63,670 nucleotides of DNA from an uncultured Flavobacteriales bacterium (GTDB taxonomy: Bacteria > Bacteroidota > Bacteroidia > Flavobacteriales_D > Parvicellaceae): positions 1-63,670 of the forward strand of contig CAJWDP010000014.1 in assembly GCA_913030835.1 (NCBI GenBank), written 5' to 3'. The notes under the pieces are model-generated. The model did not search any database. It saw nothing but the letters and a program-made list of their open reading frames with translations, and was not told the origin of the DNA. Below are positions 35,749 to 46,090 of this stretch, piece after piece (within the stretch, counting starts at the first letter, position 1; every line of letters begins with the position of its first letter). Made by a program: the position numbers and the translations under genes.

Positions 35749-36822
35749 TCAGTTGTTGCGGAAGTTTTTAACTCGCTTCAGCTGCATTGCTTTGATCATC
35801 CAATTCGGAACAGGTTGTAAGGGGTCTCTTTTATTCAAATTGAGGTTCAAACCAATGGGTTTGATAACAGGAATTTTATGAGTTTCCACAAATTCGATCA
35901 GTGTTCCATCGCAATCTTCGATGTACCCCCAATGTCCGTTTGCGTCTCCCATATCGAAAGAGTCTGGGCTGATTACTTTAAAAGGAAAACCTTTGTCCTC
36001 ACATTCCTGAATTAGTGCTTTCATATTACGAATGTCAAAGCACAGATGTATGAATCCAATGTCTCCCCAATATCTGTTTTCGAAAATCTTCTTGGGTTGC
36101 TTGTCCAAACATTGGATCAACTCGAGTTCGCTCGGTCCGAATAGCCTGCTGAGTCCGCCGATTCGGTTGTTTTTGTGCGTTAGCAATACCCTTCGGAATT
36201 TGCTGTTACCGTTGGGTAGTCCGTCAAAGTCTTTAAATACAGAAGTTTCGTCATACACAACCTGATCATAACCGAGTATATCGGAATACAACGCCAAGGA
36301 AGATTCAATGTCGGATACACCTATGGAACACCCATATATGCCGCCGACATCTTTGCCATTGTTGGCGTACCAAACGTCGGACTCTTTAATCTTCAGAACA
36401 TTCCCGTAAGGGTCTTCCAAATAAAAGCTCCTTTTGTTATCCGGTTCCGTGATAATTTCGGTGAGTACCTTGTCTTTCAGATTTTTGATTCGTTGGAAGG
36501 AAGCTTCAATATCTCTGGATTTGATGAAGGCACAATTGATCCCCAAGTCACCGATTTGAATTTTGGATTCGGGTTTTACGGGTGTTCGGTCTAGGTATTG
36601 CCAGATTTCGTAACCGCTACCACCTTCTAGATTCATGGCAAGTATGGCCCTTTTTTCATGGGGAGCTCCACCCATATATGGCGCCATGTAGGTTGCTGTA
36701 TTGTTGTCATCAAATACAGGAACATCTGAACCCAATCGGGTAGCATACCATTCAAACGCTTTCTCGGCATCATCAACACCAACACCGATCTGCTGTATGC
36801 CATAAATTAATTTTTCTTCCAT
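35749..36822 (-). CDS. VOC (glyoxalase/dioxygenase superfamily) protein, two modules
   Basis: About 357 residues from ATG 36822. Two vicinal oxygen chelate modules: residues about 6-145 (IQQIGVGVDDAEKAFEWYATRLG, FYLEDPYGNVLKI) and about 155-320 (IYGCSIGVSDIESSLALYSDILGY, IGFIHLCFDIRNMK, GYIEDCDGTLIEFVETHK). Metal ligands H and E are visible in the second module (IHLCFD, LIEFVE), so that one may be catalytic. It resembles 4-hydroxyphenylpyruvate dioxygenase-type and glyoxalase proteins but cannot be assigned a substrate. Confidence 0.75.
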   Translation of the reverse strand: MEEKLIYGIQQIGVGVDDAEKAFEWYATRLGSDVPVFDDNNTATYMAPYMGGAPHEKRAILAMNLEGGSGYEIWQYLDRTPVKPESKIQIGDLGINCAFIKSRDIEASFQRIKNLKDKVLTEIITEPDNKRSFYLEDPYGNVLKIKESDVWYANNGKDVGGIYGCSIGVSDIESSLALYSDILGYDQVVYDETSVFKDFDGLPNGNSKFRRVLLTHKNNRIGGLSRLFGPSELELIQCLDKQPKKIFENRYWGDIGFIHLCFDIRNMKALIQECEDKGFPFKVISPDSFDMGDANGHWGYIEDCDGTLIEFVETHKIPVIKPIGLNLNLNKRDPLQPVPNWMIKAMQLKRVKNFRNN

Positions 36823-36934
36823 GTTTGTGAGCGAATGCGGCGACAAAGGTAATGGAAAAAGAGAGGATTAACTACTTTCTAATTAGCATACGCTCTGAAT
36901 TTTGTGGATTAAAAAGAGGCGCATTTTATCAGAC

Positions 36935-38422
36935 TTATTTTTTGATGATTCGAAAGGTTTTCTTTGTATCCTGAAACGCTAGATTCAGCAGATACACCCC
37001 TGATGGTGCATCAAATTGAAGATTGCAGAATTGTCCTGGAAAATTACCGGATGAAATACAATTGCCCAGGATGTCAGTAATGGACAGGTAGGTTATTTCG
37101 GCACTTTGCCCCAAGTCAATTGAAATGACCCCATCTGAAGGGTTGGGATAAATTGAGATCTCTTGGTGTAGATTGTCCTCTTCAATGTCAACGCCTAAAA
37201 TTTGGTATACTCGGACGTGTCCAGACCATGTGCCGCCACCATCGTTATAAATTGCGCCGGTTGCCACGGTGTTACCATAGGAGTTGACAGAGACGGCGTA
37301 GCCACTCTGGTCATTTGTGTCTTCACCGTCAATATCAGTTCCTGCTTGATTCCAGGAAGCTCCATCCCACTGATAGATCCTAGCATGTCCGGCGTCCGTG
37401 CCAATACCACTGTTATTCGGGGCTCCTATAATCATGGTATTTCCGTCAGCACTGATCGATACCGCATAACCGCTTTGATCATTGGCCGCTTCACCATTGA
37501 TGTCTGACCCTTTTTGAGTCCAACCTGAACCGTTCCAACGATAAACTCTTGTATGGCCGGATTCGGCCCCCCCTCCTCCATTGAATGGAGCACCGATTGC
37601 AACGGTGTTGCCATCAGCACTGATCGACACAGATGAACCACTTTGATCGTTTGTAGATTCACCATTGATATCGGATCCTTGTTGTGTCCATGAGGTGCCA
37701 CTCCATTGGTAAACGCGAACATGCCCGGAATTACTTGCCGATCCATCGTTATACGGAGCACCAATTGCAATTGTATTTCCGTCTGAGCTGATGGATACCG
37801 AATGACCACTTTGATCATTAGCCGCTTCGCCGCTGATGCTTGCTCCTTTTTGTGTCCATGCCGTTCCAGACCATTCGAAAATCCGAACATTCCCGGCCCA
37901 TGTAGCGGCATTGTCATTCCCGGGGGCGCCAATGGCCAATGTGTTGCCGTCTGAACTAATGGAGATTGATCTGCTGCTGAAATCAAAGGCTGCTTCACCA
38001 TCGATGTCGTTGCCTTTCTGTGTCCAGGCCGTCCCGCTCCAGTCGTAAACACGAACGTGACCGGCATTATTCGCGGTGCCGTCGTTTCCTTCTGCGCCAA
38101 TGGCAACTGTGCTGCCATCCCCATTGATAGAGACTGACCATCCGCTAATGTCCTCAGCTGCTTCGCCATCGATATCAGCACCTTTTTGTGTCCAGGAGGT
38201 TCCGGACCATTCGTAAACTCGAACATGCCCAGCGTTGGTAGCTGCCCCGTCATTATAGGGAGCGCCAATTGCAATAGTATTACCATTGTCACTCATGGAG
38301 ATGGATCTCCCACTAAACCCCTGCGCTTCTTCACCATCAATGTCTAACCCTTTCTGGGTCCATTGAGCAAATGAAATAGAAATTAGAGAACATAATATGG
38401 TCAGGATGAAAATGCGTTTCAT
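36935..38422 (-). CDS. Secreted seven-repeat propeller-like protein with T9SS type A sorting domain
   Basis: A 495-residue protein: signal peptide (ending SFAQ), then seven tandem repeats of about 56 residues (residues 21-407) of the form WTQKGxDIDGEAAxDxSG, SVSISxDGNTxAIGAP, AGHVRVYxWSGTS, and a T9SS type A tail (ISIYPNPSDGVISIDLG, GVYLLNL). Seven repeats of this length suggest a seven-bladed propeller (inference) of FG-GAP-like character. The DNA repeats are similar enough to open long frames on the other reading frames; those are shadows. Ligand unknown. Confidence 0.88.
   Translation of the reverse strand: MKRIFILTILCSLISISFAQWTQKGLDIDGEEAQGFSGRSISMSDNGNTIAIGAPYNDGAATNAGHVRVYEWSGTSWTQKGADIDGEAAEDISGWSVSINGDGSTVAIGAEGNDGTANNAGHVRVYDWSGTAWTQKGNDIDGEAAFDFSSRSISISSDGNTLAIGAPGNDNAATWAGNVRIFEWSGTAWTQKGASISGEAANDQSGHSVSISSDGNTIAIGAPYNDGSASNSGHVRVYQWSGTSWTQQGSDINGESTNDQSGSSVSISADGNTVAIGAPFNGGGGAESGHTRVYRWNGSGWTQKGSDINGEAANDQSGYAVSISADGNTMIIGAPNNSGIGTDAGHARIYQWDGASWNQAGTDIDGEDTNDQSGYAVSVNSYGNTVATGAIYNDGGGTWSGHVRVYQILGVDIEEDNLHQEISIYPNPSDGVISIDLGQSAEITYLSITDILGNCISSGNFPGQFCNLQFDAPSGVYLLNLAFQDTKKTFRIIKK
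37202..38362 (-). repeat. Seven 168-bp tandem coding repeats
   Basis: The repeats of the propeller-like protein at DNA level. Each unit encodes about 56 residues starting at WTQKG or a close variant; the last unit is slightly shorter and most diverged (WNQAGTDIDGE). Confidence 0.85.
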
Positions 38423-38468
38423 GGCGTTTTTAGAATTAGTTAATAGTAAGGTTTGAAACGTAGCAGCT

Positions 38469-38498
38469 TAAAGGTAATGCAAATTGGTAAATATCCAA
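38469..38498 (-). promoter_or_regulatory. Candidate promoter for the propeller-like protein gene
   Basis: On the minus strand TTG (38498-38496), a 19-nt spacer and TACCTTTA (38476-38469), one mismatch from TAnnTTTG, about 47 bases before the start codon. Confidence 0.35.
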
Positions 38499-38554
38499 TT
38501 GCTGAAAAACGTGTCGAAAATCCAGTGTGTTACAGAATCAAAGACTGCTCTGTA

Positions 38555-39754
38555 CTACGGTCTTTTCCCAATTCCGGCTACCAGCTGAAGGAATATTCCT
38601 TTGTGTGTTCTGTAATTCCAATGGTCTTCCCGATCGAGAAAAGCATTCACACGAATTTTGAGATCTTTCGATAAAATGTAACCCACACTGGTCACTAAAG
38701 AATAATCTGTTATCCTTTCTTTGGATTCAATATCTTCGAAAATGGCTGCATACTGGCACAAACTTAGAACAAAGTGTTTGGCGAAATAAAGATCAAAGCT
38801 ATTGTTCATTTGAGCAGTGACTAAGTTTCTCCCATCCTGGTAACGATTCGCTCCAAGGGACACTTGATTTCCGATCTTGATTTTTTCACCGATCTTCAGC
38901 ATGTGTTCGCCGCCTATTCTATTTACGTAAACTGTGCTGTCCAAATTGTATTGGTCACGTATGTTTCCGGATATCACAAATCCGCTTATTTCGGATTTTG
39001 AATAAGTAGGTTTACCAATCTGAATGATAGACAAGAACGTATTGTTATACTTCAAATTGCCCCAGACAGGCTGTCTGTAGGTACTCAAATAATTCTCATC
39101 TGTACCCATGAACATCAGGGTTCCCTGAGATGGGTTTCCATTAAAAAGCCATCCGCCACTAGAGAGTTGGACAGTTAAATCAATTCTATTTTGCGGATCT
39201 CTTATCAATGGTCGCTTGTAAACCCAGCCTAGATCCCACCAAAAACCAAAATCTCTTACTTGGAGAGAATTTCTATTCATGAAGTTGCATTCCGGATCAA
39301 TGCGCTGCGTGTGTCCGTATTCGAGTCTTTTGTTGCCAACCCAAAAATTAATTCTGCTTTTCTTGGTGCCAAATCCAATCCAGTTGTCCATTATTCTAAA
39401 CTGAAAAGCTCCTGAATTTTGATTCAAGAAATATGTAGGTTCATAGTCGACGGAAACGGCAACACACGCATTTCGTATACCCACCTTTCTAATGTATCCT
39501 TTTTGAAGTGTTTTCGCAGATCTGAAAAACCCTTGTACGGCAACCCTGTTCCTGATGCCTTTGTTGGCAAGCGTCCAATCGTATCCATCACCATTTTCTG
39601 CAATACCGTCATCGAATAAACCCCCATGAAGATTAAGTTGGGCGTAAAGGAATGATGTGGGTTGTTTTTCAAATTTAATTGAGGTCTGCCCGTAAAGGTT
39701 TATACAAACGAAAAGACTCGCAAGAAGACAAATTGTAGCTGTGTAATTTTTCAT
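38555..39754 (-). CDS. Outer membrane beta-barrel protein (porin-like)
   Basis: A 399-residue protein with a signal peptide (ending NLYGQ). The mature chain is rich in alternating aromatic and polar residues (FQFRIMDNWIGFG, RINFWVGNKRLEYGH, IDLTVQLSSGGWLF) and ends in a long beta strand, consistent with an outer membrane barrel. No family name is certain. The gene starts 10 bases after the stop of 39764-41254, so they share a transcript. Confidence 0.65.
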   Translation of the reverse strand: MKNYTATICLLASLFVCINLYGQTSIKFEKQPTSFLYAQLNLHGGLFDDGIAENGDGYDWTLANKGIRNRVAVQGFFRSAKTLQKGYIRKVGIRNACVAVSVDYEPTYFLNQNSGAFQFRIMDNWIGFGTKKSRINFWVGNKRLEYGHTQRIDPECNFMNRNSLQVRDFGFWWDLGWVYKRPLIRDPQNRIDLTVQLSSGGWLFNGNPSQGTLMFMGTDENYLSTYRQPVWGNLKYNNTFLSIIQIGKPTYSKSEISGFVISGNIRDQYNLDSTVYVNRIGGEHMLKIGEKIKIGNQVSLGANRYQDGRNLVTAQMNNSFDLYFAKHFVLSLCQYAAIFEDIESKERITDYSLVTSVGYILSKDLKIRVNAFLDREDHWNYRTHKGIFLQLVAGIGKRP

Positions 39755-39763
39755 GACCTTGAA

Positions 39764-41254
39764 TTAATAATTATACATTCTTCTTCTCACCCTCAACTGC
39801 TCAACAAAATCATTGGGCAATTTAACTCTGGCCATCCATACAGGAATGATCCTTTCATAGGACAAAACATGTATGTTAATGACATCTCTATCGAGATCAT
39901 CGTAAGACACATAAACTTTTTCAACTCCTTTGAATTGGTTGTTCACCCATTTTCCGGTTTCAGTATCAACCAAATACAAATACGGTTTTTTCTCATTGGG
40001 ATACTGAGTCGGATCGTATCCCATGGCGTGCGGTGTGGAGTTATTCTGCATATTCGTGATGTACGTATTAACTCCAAACAAGAAACCGCAAAGCACCTGC
40101 TCATTCATAAGAGCCAGATCTACGTTTCCAAGCACAATTTCATAGGGGGAATATTCTCCTCCAATCCGAATTTCAGTGTAGGAATCTGAATCTTTTTGTT
40201 TGATGGTGGTAACACTTACATCATTCACATATTTTAACCACTGGACGTAAAATGGGTCTGAATTTTCAATGTAAAAACCCCTATCCTGAAAGCGTGTTAA
40301 TGGCAGCTCTGTTTCGAGAATGTTTTTATAGTTGTATTCTTTATTTCCAAGGGTCAGTCCAAATTGTTTTTTATAAAATTCTTCAGGATCTAGAGGAATA
40401 ATCTTCCTTTCACTCTGGTGCCCTATTTCAAGAATCTTAGTCTTCAGCTCTTTTCCTAAACCATTTCTGAGCTGGTCAAAATCTATGGTGGTTTTTTCAG
40501 ATTTTTCACTCAATTCATCGTAGGACAAATCCATCAAGTATAGATCATGCTCGGGGTTTTTAAGTTCAAAAAGTGCTTTGTAAAAGTCGAGAGGAACATT
40601 GAACCAACTATGAGCTAATATTCTTCGTTGGTTCAGGTAATTATCGCTCTTCCTTCTTGCTTTGAAATCACTGTAATCTTCCGCATCAACGACAAACTCC
40701 CATTTGGTTGGTTCTAGACAATTATTAACGAGCTGGATCCGATAGATTCGATCCATAGCCGTACTGAAGTCATCGGGTATGGTTTTCGATTTGTTGATTT
40801 CGTATTCGCCTCTCCAACCCCTGAATTGAAGGCCAAATCGATTGTATTCTTCAGACAACATCTCCGGTATTGCCATTTCATTCGAGCAGTCAAGAGTTGG
40901 AATTAATTTGAACACGTCGATCTTATCGGTAATTATTTGGTTACCTAGCTGATCCTCAAACGTAAATTTCAATCTAATTTTATCTTCTTCTGACTTTTTG
41001 GATGGCTCAATAATAACTTTGGTGAAAACGAGTAGAGAATCATTTTTATGGTAGAAAATGTCTTTTTCTCCAACATCATATCGATAATTTTTTCCGGGCG
41101 TAGCAGCATTAAGAACGATCTTATTATCTGGGTAGTTTTTAAAAACTTTAGATATAAATTCTGAATCGTTTTTTAAGGCTATTGCATTGGCAGGATAAAA
41201 TGCCGAAAATAAAAGGAGAGAAAAAACGAATAGGCTATTCAATTTAATAAGCAT
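39764..41254 (-). CDS. Uncharacterised exported protein, 496 residues
   Basis: Not recognised. A signal peptide (LFSAFYPANA) precedes about 470 residues with no evident motif. The C-terminal part repeatedly reads in beta strands (EIRIGGEYSPYEIVLGNVDL, PYLYLVDTETGKWV, KVYVSYDDLDRDVINIHVLSYER) and ends in the basic RVRRRMYNY. Upstream of a likely outer membrane barrel gene and co-transcribed with it, so the two may act together in the envelope. Confidence 0.65.
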   Translation of the reverse strand: MLIKLNSLFVFSLLLFSAFYPANAIALKNDSEFISKVFKNYPDNKIVLNAATPGKNYRYDVGEKDIFYHKNDSLLVFTKVIIEPSKKSEEDKIRLKFTFEDQLGNQIITDKIDVFKLIPTLDCSNEMAIPEMLSEEYNRFGLQFRGWRGEYEINKSKTIPDDFSTAMDRIYRIQLVNNCLEPTKWEFVVDAEDYSDFKARRKSDNYLNQRRILAHSWFNVPLDFYKALFELKNPEHDLYLMDLSYDELSEKSEKTTIDFDQLRNGLGKELKTKILEIGHQSERKIIPLDPEEFYKKQFGLTLGNKEYNYKNILETELPLTRFQDRGFYIENSDPFYVQWLKYVNDVSVTTIKQKDSDSYTEIRIGGEYSPYEIVLGNVDLALMNEQVLCGFLFGVNTYITNMQNNSTPHAMGYDPTQYPNEKKPYLYLVDTETGKWVNNQFKGVEKVYVSYDDLDRDVINIHVLSYERIIPVWMARVKLPNDFVEQLRVRRRMYNY

Positions 41255-41302
41255 AACTAAGTAATTTATAGCAACTTAGGTGAGTGGTGGGTTAAGGCGG
41301 CG

Positions 41303-41334
41303 CAAAGTTAGAACAAATATTTAACATGTGCCAA
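41303..41334 (-). promoter_or_regulatory. Candidate promoter for the 41254-38555 gene pair
   Basis: On the minus strand TTG (41334-41332), a 21-nt spacer and TAACTTTG (41310-41303), an exact match to the Bacteroidota -7 consensus. The predicted leader is about 40 bases. Confidence 0.5.
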
Positions 41335-41362
41335 TTGCCATGATCTATTCGAATACGAGCTC

Positions 41363-41947
41363 TCACGATCTGCTTTTCAGCACTTTCTCAATTTGGGTAA
41401 AAGACATGTTTTTCTTCTTAAGTAAAATAAGGAAGTGGTAGATCAGATCAGCTGCTTCATTTTTGAAGAGGTCGTCGTTGGAATCCTTCGCTTCAATAAC
41501 CAGTTCAACCGCTTCTTCGCCTACTTTTTGTGCTACTTTATTGATGCCTTGTTGATACAATTCATTTGTATATGAATTGGGGTCGTTTGAGTCTATTCTA
41601 TCATTGATGGTTTTCTCGAGCTGATAGACAAACCCCTTTGCCGTTTCATCTTTAAAACAAGAAGTACTTCCCGTGTGGCACGTTGGCCCTTTAGGTATGG
41701 CATAAATCAATAGAGTATCTTTGTCACAATCCAGCTTTAGGTCTACCAGAGTGAGGGTATTCCCAGAAGATTCTCCTTTCATCCAAAGACGATTTTTTGA
41801 TCGGCTGAAAAACGTCACATTTCCGGATTCCCGAGTTTTATCAAATGCTTCACGGTTCATGTATCCGAGCATAAGAACCTGCATGGTTTGAGCATCTTGA
41901 ATGATGGCCGGCACAAGCCCGTCGCCTTTATTAAAGTCAATGTTCAT
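41363..41947 (-). CDS. hisIE: Bifunctional phosphoribosyl-AMP cyclohydrolase / phosphoribosyl-ATP pyrophosphohydrolase
   Basis: A 194-residue fusion for steps 2 and 3 of histidine synthesis. The HisI half has SRSKNRLWMKGESSGN and the metal site LDCDKDTLL, PTCHTGSTSCF; the HisE half has KVGEEAVELVIEAKD and NEAADLIYHFLILL. The start overlaps the hisF stop by 4 bases. Last gene of the his operon. Confidence 0.95.
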   Translation of the reverse strand: MNIDFNKGDGLVPAIIQDAQTMQVLMLGYMNREAFDKTRESGNVTFFSRSKNRLWMKGESSGNTLTLVDLKLDCDKDTLLIYAIPKGPTCHTGSTSCFKDETAKGFVYQLEKTINDRIDSNDPNSYTNELYQQGINKVAQKVGEEAVELVIEAKDSNDDLFKNEAADLIYHFLILLKKKNMSFTQIEKVLKSRS

Positions 41948-42693
41948 CGTATTGGAATGTTTTGGGTTTTTAAATATTGTTTTAGCTCAGGAATCGGAAT
42001 TTCATTGTAGTGGAAGATGCTAGCAGCAAGTCCGGCTGTGGCTTCAGTATCCCTGAATAAAGAGTGGAAATCTGATTTTTTTCCTGCTCCGCCTGAAGCA
42101 ATAACAGGTACGTTTACCGCATCGCATACGTTTTGTACAATCGGTAGAGCGAATCCTTCTTTTGTCCCATCGTTATTCATTGAGGTCAAAAGGATCTCCC
42201 CGGCGCCTAATTGCACTCCCTGTTGTGCCCATTCCACCGTGCTTAGGTTGGTTGATTTTCTTCCTCCGCTAACATAGACCATCCAATCCTCATCGTGCTT
42301 TGTGTCAATCGCCAGCACTACACATTGCGAACCAAATTCATTGGCGATCTCAGATATGAGCTCCGGTCGGGCCACGGCTGATGAATTGATCGAAACTTTA
42401 TCCGCTCCGGCGGCAATAATTTTTCGAACATCTTTCAAAGAGCTAATACCACCACCTACGGTAAAGGGAATGTCGATCTGCTGAGCAACTCGTTCCACCA
42501 GCTCGATCAGGGTTTCTCTCTGCTCAATGGTAGCGGTAATGTCGAGAAAGACCAGTTCGTCAGCTCCTTGGTTGGCATATTTTTTAGCCAGCTCGATCGG
42601 GTCCCCGGCATCTCGAATACCGACGAAATTGATTCCTTTTACGGTTCTTCCGTTTTGGATATCTAAACAGGGTATAATTCGTTTTTTTAGCAT
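41944..42693 (-). CDS. hisF: Imidazole glycerol phosphate synthase, cyclase subunit
   Basis: A 249-residue (beta/alpha)8 barrel that receives ammonia from HisH and closes the imidazole ring. [19 protein letters not shown] with the catalytic Asp, [23 protein letters not shown] and the phosphate loop [13 protein letters not shown] are intact. Start overlaps the hisA end by 7 bases. Confidence 0.96.
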   Translation of the reverse strand: MLKKRIIPCLDIQNGRTVKGINFVGIRDAGDPIELAKKYANQGADELVFLDITATIEQRETLIELVERVAQQIDIPFTVGGGISSLKDVRKIIAAGADKVSINSSAVARPELISEIANEFGSQCVVLAIDTKHDEDWMVYVSGGRKSTNLSTVEWAQQGVQLGAGEILLTSMNNDGTKEGFALPIVQNVCDAVNVPVIASGGAGKKSDFHSLFRDTEATAGLAASIFHYNEIPIPELKQYLKTQNIPIR

Positions 42694-43400
42694 AATTCTC
42701 TGAGCTGTTTCAGTGTTATTTTTCCTTCATAGATCGCTTTGCCAATTATGGCTCCTGAACATCCTAACTCAATTAGCAGATATAGATCGTCCATGGAGGA
42801 AACTCCTCCGCTAGCGATCAGGTCAATGTCTGTTTTGTCCTGAATTTCGCGATACAGTTCTGTAGCAGGTCCCTGTAACATCCCGTCTTTCGATATGTCC
42901 GTGCAGATCACTTCAGAGATTCCTGTTTTTTTATAAGAATTAATGAATTCGATCACATCCATTTCGGATGATTTAAGCCAGCCGTTAGTGGCAATCATGC
43001 GTTCTTTGCAGTCTGCTCCGAGGATGATTTTTTCAGCTCCAAAACGTCTAATCCAATCTTCTACCAGTGCTCTTTTTTGAACAGCAACACTCCCAGCCGT
43101 AATTTTACTGGCGCCGGAATCGAAAGCAATTGCAATGTCCTCATCGGATTTTATCCCACCCCCAAAGTCGATACACAGATTTGTTTTTATGGCAAGTTTT
43201 TCCAGCACCTTGTAATTGATAATTCGGTTAGATCGCGCACCATCTAAATCGACGAGGTGCAGATAGGAAATGCCATTGTCTTCAAAGGATTTTGCAACTT
43301 CCAATGGATTTTCATTGTAGATTTTCTTGGTGCCGTAATCTCCTTTGGTCAAGCGGACACACTTGCCGCCTATTATGTCTATTGCGGGAATTAGTTTCAT
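42687..43400 (-). CDS. hisA: Phosphoribosylformimino-AICAR phosphate isomerase
   Basis: A 237-residue barrel paralogous to HisF that does the Amadori rearrangement in step 4. [18 protein letters not shown] with the catalytic Asp, [19 protein letters not shown] and [12 protein letters not shown] are visible. Overlaps hisH by 4 bases. Confidence 0.96.
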   Translation of the reverse strand: MKLIPAIDIIGGKCVRLTKGDYGTKKIYNENPLEVAKSFEDNGISYLHLVDLDGARSNRIINYKVLEKLAIKTNLCIDFGGGIKSDEDIAIAFDSGASKITAGSVAVQKRALVEDWIRRFGAEKIILGADCKERMIATNGWLKSSEMDVIEFINSYKKTGISEVICTDISKDGMLQGPATELYREIQDKTDIDLIASGGVSSMDDLYLLIELGCSGAIIGKAIYEGKITLKQLRELC

Positions 43401-43975
43401 AGCTGTAAAAAGTTTTTTAAAATGGTTGATCCTACGTCGGCTGATTTTTCCGGGTGGAACTGTGTCGCATAGAAATTGTCCTTTTCAAGTGCGGCGCTAA
43501 AAGGTTGTATATAGTCGCAAATCGCCGTAGTATAATCACCGGGTTCTGCGAAGTATCCGTGCACAAAATAGACATTGCTTTTTGGATCAACTTTGTTGAA
43601 CAATACGCCTGTGTTTGAAACAAAATCATTCCACCCCATGTGAGGAATGATAGCATTTCCTTTAAACCGAATGACCTGGTTTGGGAAAATCCCCAGACAT
43701 TTAGTGTTCCCCTCTTCGGTGAATTTGCACATCAGCTGAAGTCCGAGACAGATGCCAAGCACGGGTTGGGTAAGCGATCGAATCAGCTCATCCAATTCTT
43801 TTTCCTTCAGGTATTGCATAGCTGAATTGGCTTCTCCCACGCCCGGGAAAATTACTTTGTCCGCTTTCCTGATCTTTTCAGGATCATCCGTGATTGTTGA
43901 GCTGTAACCAAGTCGAGCCAATGCATTTTGAACCGACCGGATATTGCCCGCATTGTATTTAATTATTGCGATCAT
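43397..43975 (-). CDS. hisH: Imidazole glycerol phosphate synthase, glutaminase subunit
   Basis: A 192-residue class I glutamine amidotransferase that supplies ammonia to HisF. The nucleophile Cys is in [11 protein letters not shown] and the catalytic His and Glu are in [15 protein letters not shown]. The start overlaps the hisB stop by 4 bases. Confidence 0.96.
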   Translation of the reverse strand: MIAIIKYNAGNIRSVQNALARLGYSSTITDDPEKIRKADKVIFPGVGEANSAMQYLKEKELDELIRSLTQPVLGICLGLQLMCKFTEEGNTKCLGIFPNQVIRFKGNAIIPHMGWNDFVSNTGVLFNKVDPKSNVYFVHGYFAEPGDYTTAICDYIQPFSAALEKDNFYATQFHPEKSADVGSTILKNFLQL

Positions 43976-45063
43976 AATACTCCTTTTGTGCTTGGGATGC
44001 TATAATCATTTGTTTGTTGAATTGCCAGCTTTGTAGCTTTAGCAAAACCCTTGAAGATGGATTCAATTTTGTGGTGTTCATTTTCCCCCTTGGCTTGAAT
44101 GTTCAGGTTACATTGTGCACCGTCACTGAACGATTTAAAAAAGTGCAGAAACATTTCAGTAGGTACATCGCCGATCTTTTCTCTCTTGAATTCTACTTCC
44201 CAAACGAGCCAAGGCCGCCCGCCAAAATCGAGCGCTACTTGGGCTAGGCAATCGTCCATCGGCAATAAAAATCCGTAACGTTCAATTCCCTTTTTCGAGC
44301 CCAGTGCTTCACGAAAGGCCTCTCCTAAAGCAATCGCAACATCCTCAATCGTGTGGTGTTCGTCGATCTCCAGGTCTCCATTTACGGATATATCCAAGTC
44401 AATTCCACCGTGCTTTGAGAGCTGTTCGAGCATGTGGTCGAAGAAGCCAAGCCCGGTGGAAATGTTTCCAACACCGGTCCCATCCAGGTTAACCATGATT
44501 TCGATGTCTGTTTCATTGGTTTTTCTCTTTTTCTGGGAGCGACGGGGTTTTGATTTTAGAAATCGATAAATTTCCTCCCAGCTCCGTGTTGTAAGTGCCG
44601 CATTAGCATCATTACTGTCCCCTAGAAAAATTCCTTTGGATCCGATATTAGCTGCGAGCTGTATATCCGTCGCCCTATCACCAATCACAAAAGATTTTTG
44701 AAGATCATAATCGCCGTAGATGTACTTGTTCAGCATCGCGGTCCCCGGTTTTCTGGTGGGTTTGTTTTCTTCAGGAAAACTTTTATCGATCAATACTTCG
44801 CTGAATACCACTCCTTCTTTTTCAAATGCGTTAATTATTTTGTTTTGAGCAGGCCAGAAGGTGTCTTCCGGAAAAGAATCTGTGCCTAAACCATCTTGGT
44901 TGGTCACCATCACCAACTCGTAATCCAGCTCACGAGCGATCTTGGAAAGCGACGTGAAAACACCGGGATAATATTCAAGTTTTTCCAGACTATCCAATTG
45001 ATAATCTATCGGCGGTTCAATAACTAGGGTGCCGTCTCGGTCAATAAACAATGCTTTTTTCAT
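43972..45063 (-). CDS. hisB: Bifunctional histidinol-phosphatase / imidazoleglycerol-phosphate dehydratase
   Basis: A 363-residue fusion from ATG 45063 (TTG 45069 also possible; both overlap hisC). N-terminal HAD phosphatase ([30 protein letters not shown]), C-terminal dehydratase ([37 protein letters not shown], and a late [15 protein letters not shown]). In the phosphatase half, the Cys/His zinc site of the enterobacterial protein is replaced by [12 protein letters not shown] without cysteines. Steps 6 and 8 of the pathway. Confidence 0.95.
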   Translation of the reverse strand: MKKALFIDRDGTLVIEPPIDYQLDSLEKLEYYPGVFTSLSKIARELDYELVMVTNQDGLGTDSFPEDTFWPAQNKIINAFEKEGVVFSEVLIDKSFPEENKPTRKPGTAMLNKYIYGDYDLQKSFVIGDRATDIQLAANIGSKGIFLGDSNDANAALTTRSWEEIYRFLKSKPRRSQKKRKTNETDIEIMVNLDGTGVGNISTGLGFFDHMLEQLSKHGGIDLDISVNGDLEIDEHHTIEDVAIALGEAFREALGSKKGIERYGFLLPMDDCLAQVALDFGGRPWLVWEVEFKREKIGDVPTEMFLHFFKSFSDGAQCNLNIQAKGENEHHKIESIFKGFAKATKLAIQQTNDYSIPSTKGVL

Positions 45064-46090
45064 TTTCAAGTTGTTTTAGTTCATTCATAAGTAGTTGATT
45101 TTCCGTACTCGAGCCAACAGTAATGCGAATACAGTTTCTAATCAGTGTGTTTCGGTTTCTAACAATGATTTTCCGTTTGATCAGCCGCTGGTAGATCAGA
45201 TCAGCATCGTTGAATCGAACGAGAAGAAAGTTGGCCGCTGATGGAAATACTTCTTGTACACTACTGAGTCCTTCCAGAAAGTTATAAAGTGTTTCTTTTT
45301 CGGCAAGAATTTCCTGTAGGTTCCGACAATAGTCAGTTTCGTTGTTCAATGCATCAAGTGCTGCCTGTTGATTGAGAAGGCTTACATTGTATGGAGGCTT
45401 TACTTTATTCAATAGTTCGATGATTGGTCTGGCTGCAAAAGCAAATCCTACTCGGGCTGCTGCCAAACCACGTGCTTTACTCATCGTCTGCAATACAACG
45501 AGATTGGGGTATCGATCAATAAGGCCCACAAGGCTTTTGGTTGAACTAAAATCAATGTAGGCTTCATCGATGACCACAATCCCAGTGCTTGTTTGTAGAA
45601 TTGTTTCAATTTTCTGCTGGCAAAAGACATTTCCCGTAGGGTTATTTGGAGAGCAAATAAACGTCAACTTGATTTGCTCCGCTCCAAGTAGTGCTTTGGT
45701 TGTCTCTATGTCGATGTCAAAGTCATCTGTCAGCGGGACTTTCAGCAGCTCAACGTCATTTATTCCGGCAGACACGTCGTACATTCCATAGGTAGGAGTG
45801 AAGGTGAGTGCTTTGTCTCTCTTTGGTTCACAGAATATCCTGTACAAGAGGTCGATGACCTCATCGCTTCCATTTCCAACAAAAATCATTTTTTCATCTA
45901 GGTTCCGCTGTGTTGCCAGTTTGTTTTTGAGCTCGCATTGATAGGGGTCCGGATAGCGGTTCAAACTTCCGAACGGACTTTCATTTGCATCAAGGAAAAG
46001 CTCTGCCTGACCCGAAAATTCATCACGGGCACTGGAATAGGGCAAAAGAGCCATTATATTTTTTCGTATTACTGATTCTAATTCAAACAT
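45041..46090 (-). CDS. hisC: Histidinol-phosphate aminotransferase
   Basis: A 349-residue fold-type I PLP aminotransferase, step 7. LDANESPFG at the N terminus, [17 protein letters not shown], and the PLP lysine block [16 protein letters not shown] are intact. The start overlaps hisD by 8 bases. Confidence 0.96.
   Translation of the reverse strand: MFELESVIRKNIMALLPYSSARDEFSGQAELFLDANESPFGSLNRYPDPYQCELKNKLATQRNLDEKMIFVGNGSDEVIDLLYRIFCEPKRDKALTFTPTYGMYDVSAGINDVELLKVPLTDDFDIDIETTKALLGAEQIKLTFICSPNNPTGNVFCQQKIETILQTSTGIVVIDEAYIDFSSTKSLVGLIDRYPNLVVLQTMSKARGLAAARVGFAFAARPIIELLNKVKPPYNVSLLNQQAALDALNNETDYCRNLQEILAEKETLYNFLEGLSSVQEVFPSAANFLLVRFNDADLIYQRLIKRKIIVRNRNTLIRNCIRITVGSSTENQLLMNELKQLENEKSIVY

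Noticed and set aside
37432-38292. A 286-codon open frame on the minus strand inside the propeller-like gene
   Set aside because: It is a shadow frame caused by the regular repeat sequence; its translation lacks any signal or motif and the overlapping frame has signal peptide, repeats and sorting domain.
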